Shown one piece after another: positions 1 to 8,091 of a stretch of 11,109 nucleotides of DNA (its first letter is position 1; every line of letters starts with the position of its first letter). The translations under genes were made by a program, and so were the position numbers. The notes beneath the pieces were generated by a model that saw only the letters and a list, made by a program, of their open reading frames with translations, did not search any database and had not been told where the DNA came from. The stretch spans positions 5,915 to 17,023 of the forward strand of contig DLQQ01000032.1 in NCBI GenBank assembly GCA_002477625.1, written 5' to 3'. The stretch is from Candidatus Arcticimaribacter sp. UBA7428 (GTDB taxonomy: Bacteria; Bacteroidota; Bacteroidia; Flavobacteriales; Flavobacteriaceae).

Positions 1-6
1 ATTCAT
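1..6 (-). CDS. thrB: Probable start of homoserine kinase gene (thrB), cut by window edge
   Basis: Only an ATG and one further codon (Met-Asn) are visible, three bases after the thrA stop codon on the same strand. In many bacteria, including Bacteroidota, thrA is followed directly by thrB (homoserine kinase) and thrC (threonine synthase). The tight spacing fits translational coupling in such an operon. The identity rests entirely on this gene-order expectation; two codons cannot prove it. Confidence 0.35.
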
Positions 7-9
7 AGC

Positions 10-2454
10 TTAACGTTTTCCAATTCTAATGATGTCTGCAAAGATACCTGAAGCAGTCACTTCAGCACCAGCACCAGCACCTTTGACAATCAAAGGTTGT
101 TCTGTGTAGCGGTTGGTATAAAATAAGATGATGTTATCGCTTCCTTCAAGGTTATAAAAATCGTGTCCTTCTGGAATTTCTTGTAAGCCAACTTTGGCCT
201 TTCCATTTTCTAGTTGAGCAACGTATTTCAGGCGTGCATTTTTAGAATGTGCATCATCGAGCAGTTTGTCGAAATGATCTTTATGCGCCGTAAGGGATTC
301 AAAAAAGCTTTCATTGTCTGGAGTATCCAAGCACGCCTTTGGTAAAAAAGGAACATTCTCAATGTCTTCTAGTTCAATTTTCAAACCACTCTCACGGGCG
401 AGGATTAGGATTTTACGAGCCACATCGATACCGCTTAAGTCAATTTTTGGATCTGGTTCTGTATAACCCTCTTTCTGGGCTTGAACCACTACATCTTTGA
501 ATAAGGTACCCGCTTTGAAGTTATTGAAAACAAAGTTTAAACTTCCAGAAAGTACGGCCTGAATTTTCACTACTTGATCCCCAGAAGCAATCAGGTTGTT
601 GAGGGTGTCAATTATGGGTAATCCTGCACCTACATTGGTTTCAAAAAGAAATGGACTTCCGTATTTGCGAGACGATCGTTTCAAGCTCATATAGTTTTCC
701 AAGCTGTCTGCACATGCAATTTTATTACAGGTAACTACTCCAATGTTGTTATTCAAATAGCGTTCGTATTCATATGCAATTCCAGCGTTTGCGGTATTGT
801 CTACAAAGATGCTGTTACGTAAATTCAACCCTTTGGCATGCTCGAAAAACTGATCGATATTCGTCGGTTTTCCTTTTTTAAGAGTGTTGCTCCATTGGTT
901 GAGGTCAAGAGCATCTTCTCCTAGAACCATGGTGCGTGAATTGGAGATTGCGATCACTCGAATTCGAAGCAAAAGATTATCTTTTAGATATTGTTCTTGT
1001 TTTTGGATTTGCTCTAGAAGCTTGCTGCCTACATTTCCAACCCCAATAATAAATAAGTTAAGCTCTTTGATGTCATTTTCAAAAAAAGTTTCATGTAAGG
1101 TATTCAGTGCCTTTTGTGTATCTTTTTTATTGATCATGATCGAGATATTCCGTTCCGATGCTCCTTGTGCAATCGCTCTAATATTGACATTGTTCGCTCC
1201 TAGAGAGCTGAACATTTTACCACTAATACCCTGATGATTCTTCATATTGTCTCCAACAATGGCAATGTTGACAAGATCATTTTCAATTTGTGCCGGGGCA
1301 ACCTTGTTCAACGAGATTTCAAAAGCAAATTCTGTATCGATAACTAGCTTGGCTTCTTGGTCGTCATAATTCCTTACCGCAATACAGATGGAGTGTTCTG
1401 AAGATGCCTGGGTAATCATAATCACATTGATATGTGCAATTGACAATACTTCGAATAAGCGCTTAGAGAATCCAGGAATTCCGACCATACCGCTTCCTTC
1501 TAAACTAATCAAACTAATTTGATCTATATGACTAATCCCTTTTACTACTGTAGCGTTACGCTCTGCTGAACTATGGTCAATTAGTGTACCCTTGTCTTGC
1601 GGAGCAAAGGTGTTTTTAATACGAACAGGAATTTGTTTTTCTACCAATGGTTGAAGTGTAGGAGGGAAGATAACCTTCGCTCCAAAATGGGATAATTCCA
1701 TGGCTTCGAGATAGGAAAGTTTTTCAATTGGAGTAGCTTGTTTCACTAACGAAGGGTTTGCGGTATACATGCCACTTACATCCGTCCATATTTCTAATAC
1801 ATCGGCATTCAGTATATGGGCTAATATGGCAGCAGAAAAATCGGAGCCTCCTCTTCCTAGAGTAGTTGAATTCCCTTGAGCATCTCGCGCTACAAAGCCC
1901 GGTACTAAAACGATTTTTGACTTATTTTTTTTGAAAAATGCTTCTGTTTTACTTCTTGTTGCCTCCCAGTTTACAACCGTTCTGTTGTTTTGAATTTGAG
2001 TTTCAATAAGATCCCGACCGTCTTTTAAGATCACATCATAAGCTTTGTTTTTGAAGATCTCAAAAATTATAGTACTGGATAAGCGTTCTCCGTAAGAAGT
2101 GATTGTAGCTGTAGCTTTTGGGGTAACTTCCTTGAGCATCATCACCCCTTCTAAGATGGTTTCTAAACGATTCAGTTCTGCTTTTACAAAGCTGATAACT
2201 CCGCTTTGTTTTTCTGGCGGTATGCTTGCTCGGATAGGCTCCAAGTGTCGTTCTTCAATTTCTTTTAAGATTTGGGTAAAACCAGGGTCTCCTTTTTCAG
2301 CAGTTTGTATAGCCGACATCAGTAAGTCGGTAATACCCCCAAGAGCAGAAACAACAACAACATTGTCTTTATCCTGAGAGGCAACAATGTCAGACACTTG
2401 TTCTATGTTTTTAGAATTGGCTACAGATGTTCCGCCAAATTTAAGAATTTTCAT
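10..2454 (-). CDS. thrA: Bifunctional aspartate kinase / homoserine dehydrogenase I
   Basis: This 814-residue cytoplasmic enzyme catalyses the first and third steps from aspartate to threonine: ATP-dependent phosphorylation of aspartate, and NAD(P)H-dependent reduction of aspartate semialdehyde to homoserine. The N-terminal kinase domain (about 1-295) begins with KFGGTS at 5-10 and carries TTLGRGGSD at 197-205, the nucleotide/aspartate-binding motif. Paired ACT regulatory domains follow (about 310-460), the usual site of threonine feedback. The dehydrogenase part (about 465-814) has the Rossmann motif GVGNVGS at 471-477 and the homoserine dehydrogenase signature region from about 611 (GLPIIDTL). 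Length and domain order match the E. coli ThrA fusion (about 820 residues), so the gene looks intact. The ATG start places KFGGTS in its normal position. The gene probably heads a thrA-thrB(-thrC) operon. The upstream leader described separately suggests control by threonine supply. Confidence 0.97.
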   Translation of the reverse strand: MKILKFGGTSVANSKNIEQVSDIVASQDKDNVVVVSALGGITDLLMSAIQTAEKGDPGFTQILKEIEERHLEPIRASIPPEKQSGVISFVKAELNRLETILEGVMMLKEVTPKATATITSYGERLSSTIIFEIFKNKAYDVILKDGRDLIETQIQNNRTVVNWEATRSKTEAFFKKNKSKIVLVPGFVARDAQGNSTTLGRGGSDFSAAILAHILNADVLEIWTDVSGMYTANPSLVKQATPIEKLSYLEAMELSHFGAKVIFPPTLQPLVEKQIPVRIKNTFAPQDKGTLIDHSSAERNATVVKGISHIDQISLISLEGSGMVGIPGFSKRLFEVLSIAHINVIMITQASSEHSICIAVRNYDDQEAKLVIDTEFAFEISLNKVAPAQIENDLVNIAIVGDNMKNHQGISGKMFSSLGANNVNIRAIAQGASERNISIMINKKDTQKALNTLHETFFENDIKELNLFIIGVGNVGSKLLEQIQKQEQYLKDNLLLRIRVIAISNSRTMVLGEDALDLNQWSNTLKKGKPTNIDQFFEHAKGLNLRNSIFVDNTANAGIAYEYERYLNNNIGVVTCNKIACADSLENYMSLKRSSRKYGSPFLFETNVGAGLPIIDTLNNLIASGDQVVKIQAVLSGSLNFVFNNFKAGTLFKDVVVQAQKEGYTEPDPKIDLSGIDVARKILILARESGLKIELEDIENVPFLPKACLDTPDNESFFESLTAHKDHFDKLLDDAHSKNARLKYVAQLENGKAKVGLQEIPEGHDFYNLEGSDNIILFYTNRYTEQPLIVKGAGAGAEVTASGIFADIIRIGKR

Positions 2455-2477
2455 ATGCTAATATTTTGTGCGATACT

Positions 2478-2505
2478 AAAAAACTGCTTTACACAAGAGT
2501 AAAAC
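2478..2505 (-). terminator. Candidate attenuator terminator in the thrA leader
   Basis: On the thrA strand, GTTTTAC (2505-2499) can pair with GTAAAGC (2492-2486), including one G-U pair, around a six-base loop. AG and a run of six T (2483-2478) follow, 24 bases before the thrA ATG. This has the shape of a weak intrinsic terminator. The GTTTT of its 5' arm can instead pair with AAAAC just upstream across the loop AATTG, which would disarm it. The wider segments ACTAAAAAC (2519-2511) and GTTTTTTAGT (2484-2475) are also nearly complementary and would tie up the T run. The stem is AT-rich and weak, so the terminator call is tentative. Confidence 0.35.
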
Positions 2506-2558
2506 CAATTGTTTTTAGTTGTACGATAATTATTATTTTTTTGAAATGAATTCAAGAG

Positions 2559-2605
2559 CTACAGATTATATGTTAATGAATACCCCTACGGGGTCATTAC
2601 TGTAG
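2559..2605 (-). promoter_or_regulatory. Stem-loop overlapping the end of the threonine leader peptide
   Basis: On the thrA strand three complementary pairs nest around one loop. CTACAG (2605-2600) pairs with CTGTAG (2564-2559), TAATG (2599-2595) with CATTA (2578-2574), and ACCCC with GGGGT (2594-2582) around the loop GTA. Bulges of three and nine bases occur on the 3' side. The 5' arms contain the codons for Thr28, Thr29 and Thr32, and the leader stop codon TAG lies in the GTA loop/GGGG arm. A ribosome finishing or stalling on the leader would therefore open or spare different parts of this structure. No U run follows, so it is better read as a pause or antitermination structure than as a terminator. 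Confidence 0.5.
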
Positions 2606-2687
2606 TTGAAATAAAGGTAGAAGTTCCTGTCAATACAGTAGTATTGTTTTTGTAAGAGCCAAAAATCAAGCTGGATATTAACTTCAT
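2586..2687 (-). CDS. thrL: Threonine-rich leader peptide of the thr operon (33 aa)
   Basis: An ATG at 2687 opens a 33-codon frame ending in TAG at 2588-2586, 131 bases before the thrA start. The first 15 residues (MKLISSLIFGSYKNN) contain no threonine. The last 18 (TTVLTGTSTFISTTVMTP) contain eight, plus one isoleucine. Such clustering just upstream of a threonine biosynthesis gene is the hallmark of an attenuation leader like E. coli ThrL. The stop codon falls inside a stem-loop, and a weak terminator-like hairpin lies before thrA, both as expected for ribosome-mediated attenuation. A -7 element ends four bases before the ATG, so the peptide may be translated from a leaderless or nearly leaderless mRNA. 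The frame is read directly from the sequence; the regulatory role is inferred. Confidence 0.7.
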   Translation of the reverse strand: MKLISSLIFGSYKNNTTVLTGTSTFISTTVMTP

Positions 2688-2691
2688 AAAG

Positions 2692-2699
2692 CAAAAATA
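2692..2699 (-). promoter_or_regulatory. -7 promoter element (TATTTTTG) for thrL-thrA
   Basis: TATTTTTG matches the Bacteroidota -7 consensus TAnnTTTG exactly. It lies between the clpC terminator and the thrL ATG, with only CTTT between element and start codon, so transcription would begin at or very near that ATG. No TTG (-33 element) is present at the usual spacing of about 17-23 bases; a perfect palindrome occupies that position instead. This could mean an activator- or repressor-dependent promoter. Confidence 0.5.
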
Positions 2700-2700
2700 A

Positions 2701-2721
2701 TTCAAATCGTTCTGATTTGAA
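2701..2721. repeat. Perfect 8-bp inverted repeat abutting the thrL promoter
   Basis: TTCAAATC (2701-2708), a five-base spacer GTTCT, and GATTTGAA (2714-2721) form a perfect palindrome. It sits directly upstream of the -7 element TATTTTTG, where a -33 box would be expected. The arm length and spacing suit a dimeric DNA-binding protein, so an operator is the likeliest reading. A cruciform or chance palindrome in AT-rich DNA cannot be excluded. Confidence 0.4.
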
Positions 2722-2743
2722 ACTTATTAGCTCTTTTTTTTGG

Positions 2744-2789
2744 ATAAAAAAACCGCCGCTTTTACAGAATATTGTAAAAACCGACGGTT
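2744..2789 (-). terminator. Rho-independent terminator of clpC
   Basis: Nine bases after the clpC stop, the minus strand reads AACCGTCG ... CGGCGGTT. These arms (2789-2782 and 2758-2751) pair over eight positions with one U-G wobble. The stem continues inward with TTTTACA/TGTAAAA around the loop ATATTC. The outer stem runs straight into seven consecutive T on that strand. GC-rich outer stem plus U run is a textbook intrinsic terminator, and it insulates thrL-thrA from clpC transcription. Confidence 0.9.
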
Positions 2790-2797
2790 ATTTTGAT

Positions 2798-5329
2798 TTA
2801 AGCGCTTATTTCAAGAGATAGCTTTTCTTCTTTTCCATCCCAATCGAGCTGAAATTTGTCACCGTCTTTCGTACGACTGTTTACAATTTCTTCAGCAATT
2901 AGATCTTCAAGATATTTTTGAATTGCGCGTGATAGAGGTCTTGCTCCATACTTTTTATCGAAGCCTTTTTCGCCTATAAATTCTTTAGCTTTTTTGGTAA
3001 GACTCATATTGTAGCCCAGTTTGTTTATACGAATTTGTAGTTTTTCAAGTTCGATATCAACAATTTTCATGATGTCTTCTTTTTCCAAAGCGTTGAAGAT
3101 GACAATATCGTCTACACGATTGAGGAACTCTGGTGCAAATGTTTTCTTTAATGCGCTTTCGATAACTCCTCTTTCGATATCATCGGTTTGTGCTTTTTGT
3201 GCTGCCGTTGAAAAGCCAACTCCTGTGCCAAAATCTTTTAATTGTCGTGCACCGATATTGGAAGTCATGATGATGATGGTGTTCTGGAAATTAATCTTTC
3301 GACCTAAACTATCGGTTAAAAAACCGTCGTCTAAAACCTGTAGGAGCATATTGAAAACATCGGGATGCGCTTTTTCTACTTCATCCAATAAGATCACCGA
3401 ATAGGGTTTACGTCTTACTTTTTCGCTCAGCTGCCCACCTTCTTCATAACCTACATAACCTGGAGGCGCTCCAATGAGTCGAGAAATCGCAAATTTTTCC
3501 ATGTACTCACTCATGTCAATTCGGATCAGATTATCCTCAGATTCAAACATTTCGCTGGCTAAAATTTTTGCTAACTGTGTTTTACCAACCCCAGTTTGCC
3601 CCAAGAAAATAAAGGATCCAATTGGCTTGTCTATTGCCTTTAGTCCTGCACGATTACGTTGTATGGCTTTAACCACTTTTTCAACGGCATCTTGCTGGCC
3701 AATAAGCTTATCACCTATGATTTCCGTAAGTTTTGAAAGTTTGTTTTTCTCAGACTTCACAATTTTGTTGACCGGAATACCCGTCATCATTGAGACTACG
3801 TCTGAGATATGCGTTTCGGTTACTTCAACACGATTCAGTTTAGATTCCTCATGCCATTTTTCTTGCGCTGTTAAAAGGTTACGCTCTACTCTTTTTTCAT
3901 CATCTCTGAGTTTAGCGGCTTCCTCGTATTTTTGTTTTTTAACTACGTCGTTCTTATGTTCTTTTACTCGTTCCAACTCTTCTTCAAGATCAATAACATC
4001 TTGAGGAACGTTCATGTTGTTGATATGAACTCGTGATCCGGCTTCGTCTAAAGCATCAATTGCTTTGTCTGGAAGAAAACGATCGGAAACATAACGACTT
4101 GTCAGTTCAACACAGGCAACCAGTGCTTCGTCTGTATAGGTTACATTGTGATGACTTTCGTATTTGTCTTTGATGTTCTGAAGAATTTCAATGGTTTCTT
4201 CTTCGGTAGTTTGTTCTACGACTACTTTTTGAAAACGTCGTTCCAATGCCCCATCTTTCTCTATACTTCCGCGGTATTCATCGAGGGTAGTAGCTCCTAT
4301 GCATTGGATTTCTCCTCTAGCAAGCGCAGGCTTAAACATATTGGAGGCATCTAAGCTTCCTGTTGCTCCTCCAGCACCAACAATGGTATGAATTTCATCG
4401 ATGAATAAAATGATGTCATCATTCTTTTCCAATTCATTCATCACTGCTTTCATACGTTCTTCAAACTGTCCTCTATACTTAGTACCAGCAACTAAGCTGG
4501 CTAAGTCGAGAGTGACTAAACGTTTTCCGTATAAAACACGAGAAACTTTTTTCTCAATAATACGAAGGGCTAATCCTTCTGCGATTGCAGATTTACCAAC
4601 TCCGGGTTCTCCAATGAGTAAGGGGTTATTCTTTTTACGTCTACTCAAAATTTGAGAAACACGTTCAATTTCTTTTTCACGACCAACTACAGGGTCCAGT
4701 TTGTCTTGACGAGCGAGCGCCGTAATGTCTTTTCCAAAATTATCTAAAACTGGTGTTTTGGATTTTTTCCCTTTGGCTGATTCTGAAGTCGGTACAAACG
4801 GATTTTCTTTACCATCTCCAGCTTCATCTTCTTTTTCATCTGGAAAAGAGGCAGCAGGGTTGAAGTCTGTATACTCATTATCGGAAGTAAGCAACAATTT
4901 GAATTGTTCTTTAACTAAGTCGTAATTGATATCTAGTTTTTCGAGCAGCTTGGTTGTTGGGTCATTTTCATTTCTCAAAATACACAGCAACAGATGGGCT
5001 GTATTGATCAAATCACTTTGAAATAACTTAGCTTCAAGGAAGGTGGTTTTGAGTGCGCGTTCAGCCTGACGTGTCAAGTGTAAATTTTTCTTAGAATTCC
5101 CAAGACCGGTACTGTCAAGTAGGGCAGGGTTCAGGATTTCAACTTTTCTTCTCAAATTCTCAAGATCTACATCAATAGCATTGAAAATTGAAATTGCTTT
5201 TCCTCCTCCGTCTCTTAAAATACCAAGCATTAGATGCTCCGTTCCAATATGATCATGTCCTAAGCGCAATGCTTCTTCTTTACTGAAAGAAATTACATCT
5301 TTTACTCTAGGTGAAAAATTATCATCCAT
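2798..5329 (-). CDS. clpC: ATP-dependent Clp protease ATP-binding subunit ClpC
   Basis: This 843-residue class I Hsp100 AAA+ unfoldase threads substrates into the ClpP peptidase in the cytoplasm for protein quality control and regulated proteolysis. Two Clp_N repeats occupy about residues 3-150, followed by an acidic, probably flexible linker (about 160-190). The first AAA+ module has Walker A GEPGVGKS (240-247), the pore loop around Tyr285, Walker B ILFIDE (307-312) and an arginine-finger region ALERRF (361-366). A UVR-like coiled-coil middle segment (about 440-495, with [13 protein letters not shown]) distinguishes ClpC from ClpA and ClpB. The second module has Walker A GQTGVGKT (577-584), pore loop GYVG (624-627) and Walker B VILLDE (645-650). 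VGF at 704-706 lies where the ClpP-docking LGF/IGF loop is found, so this protein should dock to ClpP. Length is slightly above the usual 810-850 range midpoint; no key residue is missing. It is transcribed alone and ends at its own terminator. Confidence 0.96.
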   Translation of the reverse strand: MDDNFSPRVKDVISFSKEEALRLGHDHIGTEHLMLGILRDGGGKAISIFNAIDVDLENLRRKVEILNPALLDSTGLGNSKKNLHLTRQAERALKTTFLEAKLFQSDLINTAHLLLCILRNENDPTTKLLEKLDINYDLVKEQFKLLLTSDNEYTDFNPAASFPDEKEDEAGDGKENPFVPTSESAKGKKSKTPVLDNFGKDITALARQDKLDPVVGREKEIERVSQILSRRKKNNPLLIGEPGVGKSAIAEGLALRIIEKKVSRVLYGKRLVTLDLASLVAGTKYRGQFEERMKAVMNELEKNDDIILFIDEIHTIVGAGGATGSLDASNMFKPALARGEIQCIGATTLDEYRGSIEKDGALERRFQKVVVEQTTEEETIEILQNIKDKYESHHNVTYTDEALVACVELTSRYVSDRFLPDKAIDALDEAGSRVHINNMNVPQDVIDLEEELERVKEHKNDVVKKQKYEEAAKLRDDEKRVERNLLTAQEKWHEESKLNRVEVTETHISDVVSMMTGIPVNKIVKSEKNKLSKLTEIIGDKLIGQQDAVEKVVKAIQRNRAGLKAIDKPIGSFIFLGQTGVGKTQLAKILASEMFESEDNLIRIDMSEYMEKFAISRLIGAPPGYVGYEEGGQLSEKVRRKPYSVILLDEVEKAHPDVFNMLLQVLDDGFLTDSLGRKINFQNTIIIMTSNIGARQLKDFGTGVGFSTAAQKAQTDDIERGVIESALKKTFAPEFLNRVDDIVIFNALEKEDIMKIVDIELEKLQIRINKLGYNMSLTKKAKEFIGEKGFDKKYGARPLSRAIQKYLEDLIAEEIVNSRTKDGDKFQLDWDGKEEKLSLEISA

Positions 5330-5404
5330 ATTTATTCGGTTTCTTTTTCATTAAATAGTCAAAAACTATTCCAATCGATTCTGTACACTAGCTAATAGAC
5401 AAAA

Positions 5405-5412
5405 TATTTTTG
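5405..5412 (+). promoter_or_regulatory. Possible -7 element (TATTTTTG) in the clpC-gyrA divergent region
   Basis: TATTTTTG matches TAnnTTTG on the gyrA strand and would give a gyrA 5' untranslated region of roughly 140 bases. No TTG lies at the usual -33 spacing. The surrounding CAAAATATTTTTG is almost a palindrome, so a degraded match also faces clpC. The rest of the 228-base region shows only short inverted repeats, AATAGT/ACTATT (5354-5370) and ATCAA/TTGAT (5456-5470), and no strong terminator. Confidence 0.3.
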
Positions 5413-5557
5413 AAATACCAAAACGGCAGGCTGTTAAATTTTACATTTTTTACAGATCAATAATGTTGATAAATTCAAACACAAAAAGTCTAATAAGGGT
5501 TCGTATTTCTTGTTTAAATCCATATTTTAGCTGATAGGATTAAAAAAAAATATTTTT

Positions 5558-8065
5558 ATGGCTGAAGGTGAAAAACTGATACCCATCAACATTGAAGACG
5601 AAATGAAATCGGCTTACATTGACTATTCAATGTCTGTCATTGTGTCACGTGCACTTCCCGACGTTCGGGATGGTTTAAAACCAGTACATCGACGCGTTTT
5701 ATTTGGAATGCACGAACTGGGTATTCGTTCCGGTACTGCTTTTAAGAAATCTGCAAGAATTGTAGGTGAGGTACTTGGTAAGTATCACCCCCACGGTGAT
5801 ACCTCTGTATATGATGCAATGGTGCGTATGGCTCAAGAATGGAGTTTACGCTATTTACTCGTCGATGGTCAGGGTAACTTTGGGTCCATTGATGGTGATA
5901 GTCCAGCTGCAATGCGTTATACAGAAGCACGTATGCGCAAAATGTCAGAGGATCTTCTAGCGGATATCGATAAAGATACCGTAGATCATCAGTTGAATTT
6001 TGATGATACATTAAAAGAGCCCAAGGTACTTCCCACCCGTGTTCCCAATTTGCTGATCAATGGCGCCTCGGGTATTGCGGTAGGTATGGCAACCAATATG
6101 CCACCTCACAATATTACCGAAGTAATCGATGGTACAATTCAGTACATAAACGACAATGATATTTCCATTGACGAATTAATACAAACCATCAAAGCACCGG
6201 ATTTCCCAACAGGAGGGACCATTTATGGTTACGATGGCGTTCGCGATGCTTTTCATACGGGAAGAGGAAGAGTAGTCCTTCGTGCCAAAGCCAATATCGA
6301 AGATGTAAAAGGCCGCGAATGTATTATTGTAACTGAAATTCCTTTTCAGGTAAACAAAGCGGAAATGATCCGTAAGACCGCCGAATTGATCAACGATAAG
6401 AAAATTGAAGGCATCTCGAATATTAGAGATGAGTCTGACAGAAACGGAATGCGGGTAGTTTATATTCTAAAACGCGACGCTATTCCTAATATAGTTCTCA
6501 ATAAACTATACAAGTATACTTCCCTTCAGTCTTCTTTTAGCGTAAATAATATTGCACTCGTAAATGGGAGACCGCAGTTGTTGAATTTGAAAGAAATGAT
6601 TCACTATTTTGTAGAACACCGCCACGAAGTGGTTGTTCGAAGAACAAAATATGAATTGAAAAAAGCAGAAGAACGCGCTCATATATTAGAAGGGTTAATT
6701 ATCGCTTCTGACAATATAGACAAGGTTATCGCTTTGATTCGTTCGTCCTCTAATGCAGACGAAGCTCGGGCCAAATTGATTGAGAATTTCAAGTTGTCTG
6801 AAATTCAAGCCAAGGCAATTGTCGAGATGCGCTTACGTCAGCTTACGGGTCTTGAGCAAGATAAATTGCGTACGGAGTATAATGAGTTAATGAAAACCAT
6901 TGAAGACCTTAAAGACATCTTAGATAAAAAAGATCGTAGAATGCAAATCATAACCGATGAGCTTCTTGTTATCAAAGACAAATACGGAGACGAGCGCAGA
7001 TCTGTAATCGAATTTGCTGGAGGTAACTTCAGTATTGAAGATATGATTCCAGATGAGAAAGTTGTAATTACAATTTCTCATGCAGGCTATATCAAACGAA
7101 CACCACTTTCAGAGTATAAAACACAGCATAGAGGTGGAGTAGGTCAGAAAGCATCTACTACACGGAATGAAGACTTTTTAGAGCATTTGTTTGTTGGAAC
7201 AAACCACCAATACATGTTGTTCTTTACACAAAAAGGGAAGTGTTTCTGGATGCGGGTATATGAAATTCCAGAAGGATCTAAAACCGCTAAAGGGAGAGCC
7301 ATCCAGAATTTAATTAATATCGAGCAAGATGATAAGGTAAAAGCTTTTATCAATACGCAAGATCTTAAGGATGAAGAATACATCAACAGTCATTATGTAA
7401 TCATGGCCACCAAGAAAGGACAGGTTAAAAAAACCTTATTGGAGCAATATTCACGACCCCGAGCTAATGGGATCAATGCCATCACGATTAAAGACGAAGA
7501 TGAATTGCTTGAAGCTAAATTAACAACAGGGAACAGTCAAATTTTACTTGCGGTTAAATCGGGGAAAGCCATTCGATTCGAAGAAGATAAAACACGGCCT
7601 ATGGGTCGAAATGCTTCGGGAGTTCGAGGAATAACCTTGAATGGTCCTTCCGATGAAGTAATTGGAATGGTATCGGTTAGTGACTCTGAAACCGAAATCT
7701 TAGTTGTTTCTGAGAACGGTTATGGAAAACGTTCTAGCTTGGATGACTACCGTACTACTAATAGAGGTGGTAAGGGAGTAAAGACCTTATCAATTACAGA
7801 CAAAACAGGGGACTTGGTTTCGATTAAAAACGTAAGCGACCTGGATGATCTAATGATTATTAATAAATCGGGAATTGCCATCCGAATGGATGTTGCCGAT
7901 TTACGTGTAATGGGACGAGCTACTCAAGGGGTTAAATTGATTAACCTTAAAGGAAGCGATACCATTGCTGCTGTAGCTAAAGTGATGAAAGATGATGAAG
8001 AAATCCCGGAAGTTTCTGAGGATGACCTTCCGACTTCAGAAACTGATGGCACGAATCTTGAATAA
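5558..8065 (+). CDS. gyrA: DNA gyrase subunit A
   Basis: GyrA pairs with GyrB as A2B2 gyrase to introduce negative supercoils; this subunit makes the DNA double-strand break and wraps DNA. The 835-residue protein has the winged-helix/tower breakage-reunion part at about 1-485. The quinolone-resistance region [12 protein letters not shown] begins at His77, and the catalytic tyrosine is Tyr121 in AMRYTE (E. coli Tyr122). The position equivalent to E. coli Ser83 is Thr82 and that of Asp87 is Asp86. The C-terminal beta-pinwheel (about 495-805) has the GyrA box as QHRGGVG (523-529), a variant of QRRGGKG, and a second RGGKG at 736-740. The acidic tail (from about 811) is typical. Length is normal, and the ATG start puts the conserved [11 protein letters not shown] block at its usual place. 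No Shine-Dalgarno is seen; an A-rich tract precedes the start. It is followed after 26 bases by the TPR gene, suggesting co-transcription. Confidence 0.97.
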   Translation: MAEGEKLIPINIEDEMKSAYIDYSMSVIVSRALPDVRDGLKPVHRRVLFGMHELGIRSGTAFKKSARIVGEVLGKYHPHGDTSVYDAMVRMAQEWSLRYLLVDGQGNFGSIDGDSPAAMRYTEARMRKMSEDLLADIDKDTVDHQLNFDDTLKEPKVLPTRVPNLLINGASGIAVGMATNMPPHNITEVIDGTIQYINDNDISIDELIQTIKAPDFPTGGTIYGYDGVRDAFHTGRGRVVLRAKANIEDVKGRECIIVTEIPFQVNKAEMIRKTAELINDKKIEGISNIRDESDRNGMRVVYILKRDAIPNIVLNKLYKYTSLQSSFSVNNIALVNGRPQLLNLKEMIHYFVEHRHEVVVRRTKYELKKAEERAHILEGLIIASDNIDKVIALIRSSSNADEARAKLIENFKLSEIQAKAIVEMRLRQLTGLEQDKLRTEYNELMKTIEDLKDILDKKDRRMQIITDELLVIKDKYGDERRSVIEFAGGNFSIEDMIPDEKVVITISHAGYIKRTPLSEYKTQHRGGVGQKASTTRNEDFLEHLFVGTNHQYMLFFTQKGKCFWMRVYEIPEGSKTAKGRAIQNLINIEQDDKVKAFINTQDLKDEEYINSHYVIMATKKGQVKKTLLEQYSRPRANGINAITIKDEDELLEAKLTTGNSQILLAVKSGKAIRFEEDKTRPMGRNASGVRGITLNGPSDEVIGMVSVSDSETEILVVSENGYGKRSSLDDYRTTNRGGKGVKTLSITDKTGDLVSIKNVSDLDDLMIINKSGIAIRMDVADLRVMGRATQGVKLINLKGSDTIAAVAKVMKDDEEIPEVSEDDLPTSETDGTNLE

Positions 8066-8091
8066 AACCAAACAATAATAAAATTTCTATC

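Noticed and set aside
2586..2597. ATG ACC CCG TAG as a separate minimal leader of three codons
   Set aside because: It is simply the in-frame end of the longer 33-codon threonine-rich leader.
2701..2737. Palindrome 2701-2721 followed on the plus strand by TTATTAGCTC and eight T, as a plus-strand terminator
   Set aside because: No plus-strand gene ends here, the stem is AT-rich, and the T run starts 10 bases after the stem. An operator reading fits its place by the promoter better.
3474..4004. Long plus-strand open frame opposite clpC (176 codons)
   Set aside because: It is antisense to the highly conserved AAA+ modules, is serine/phenylalanine-rich in the way reverse-strand shadows are, and has no recognisable domain. 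The other antisense frames in thrA, clpC and gyrA were dropped for the same reason.
5354..5370. AATAGT-CAAAA-ACTATT inverted repeat upstream of clpC
   Set aside because: Six-base AT-rich arms are expected by chance in such DNA, and it does not resemble a CIRCE or CtsR-type heat-shock operator.
5456..5470. ATCAA-TAATG-TTGAT repeat upstream of gyrA
   Set aside because: Arms of only five bases, with no second copy or link to a promoter element.
5801..5803. Thr82 in GyrA as a quinolone-resistance substitution (E. coli Ser83 position)
   Set aside because: Thr is, as far as I recall, the wild-type residue at this position in flavobacteria, so it is not evidence of acquired resistance.
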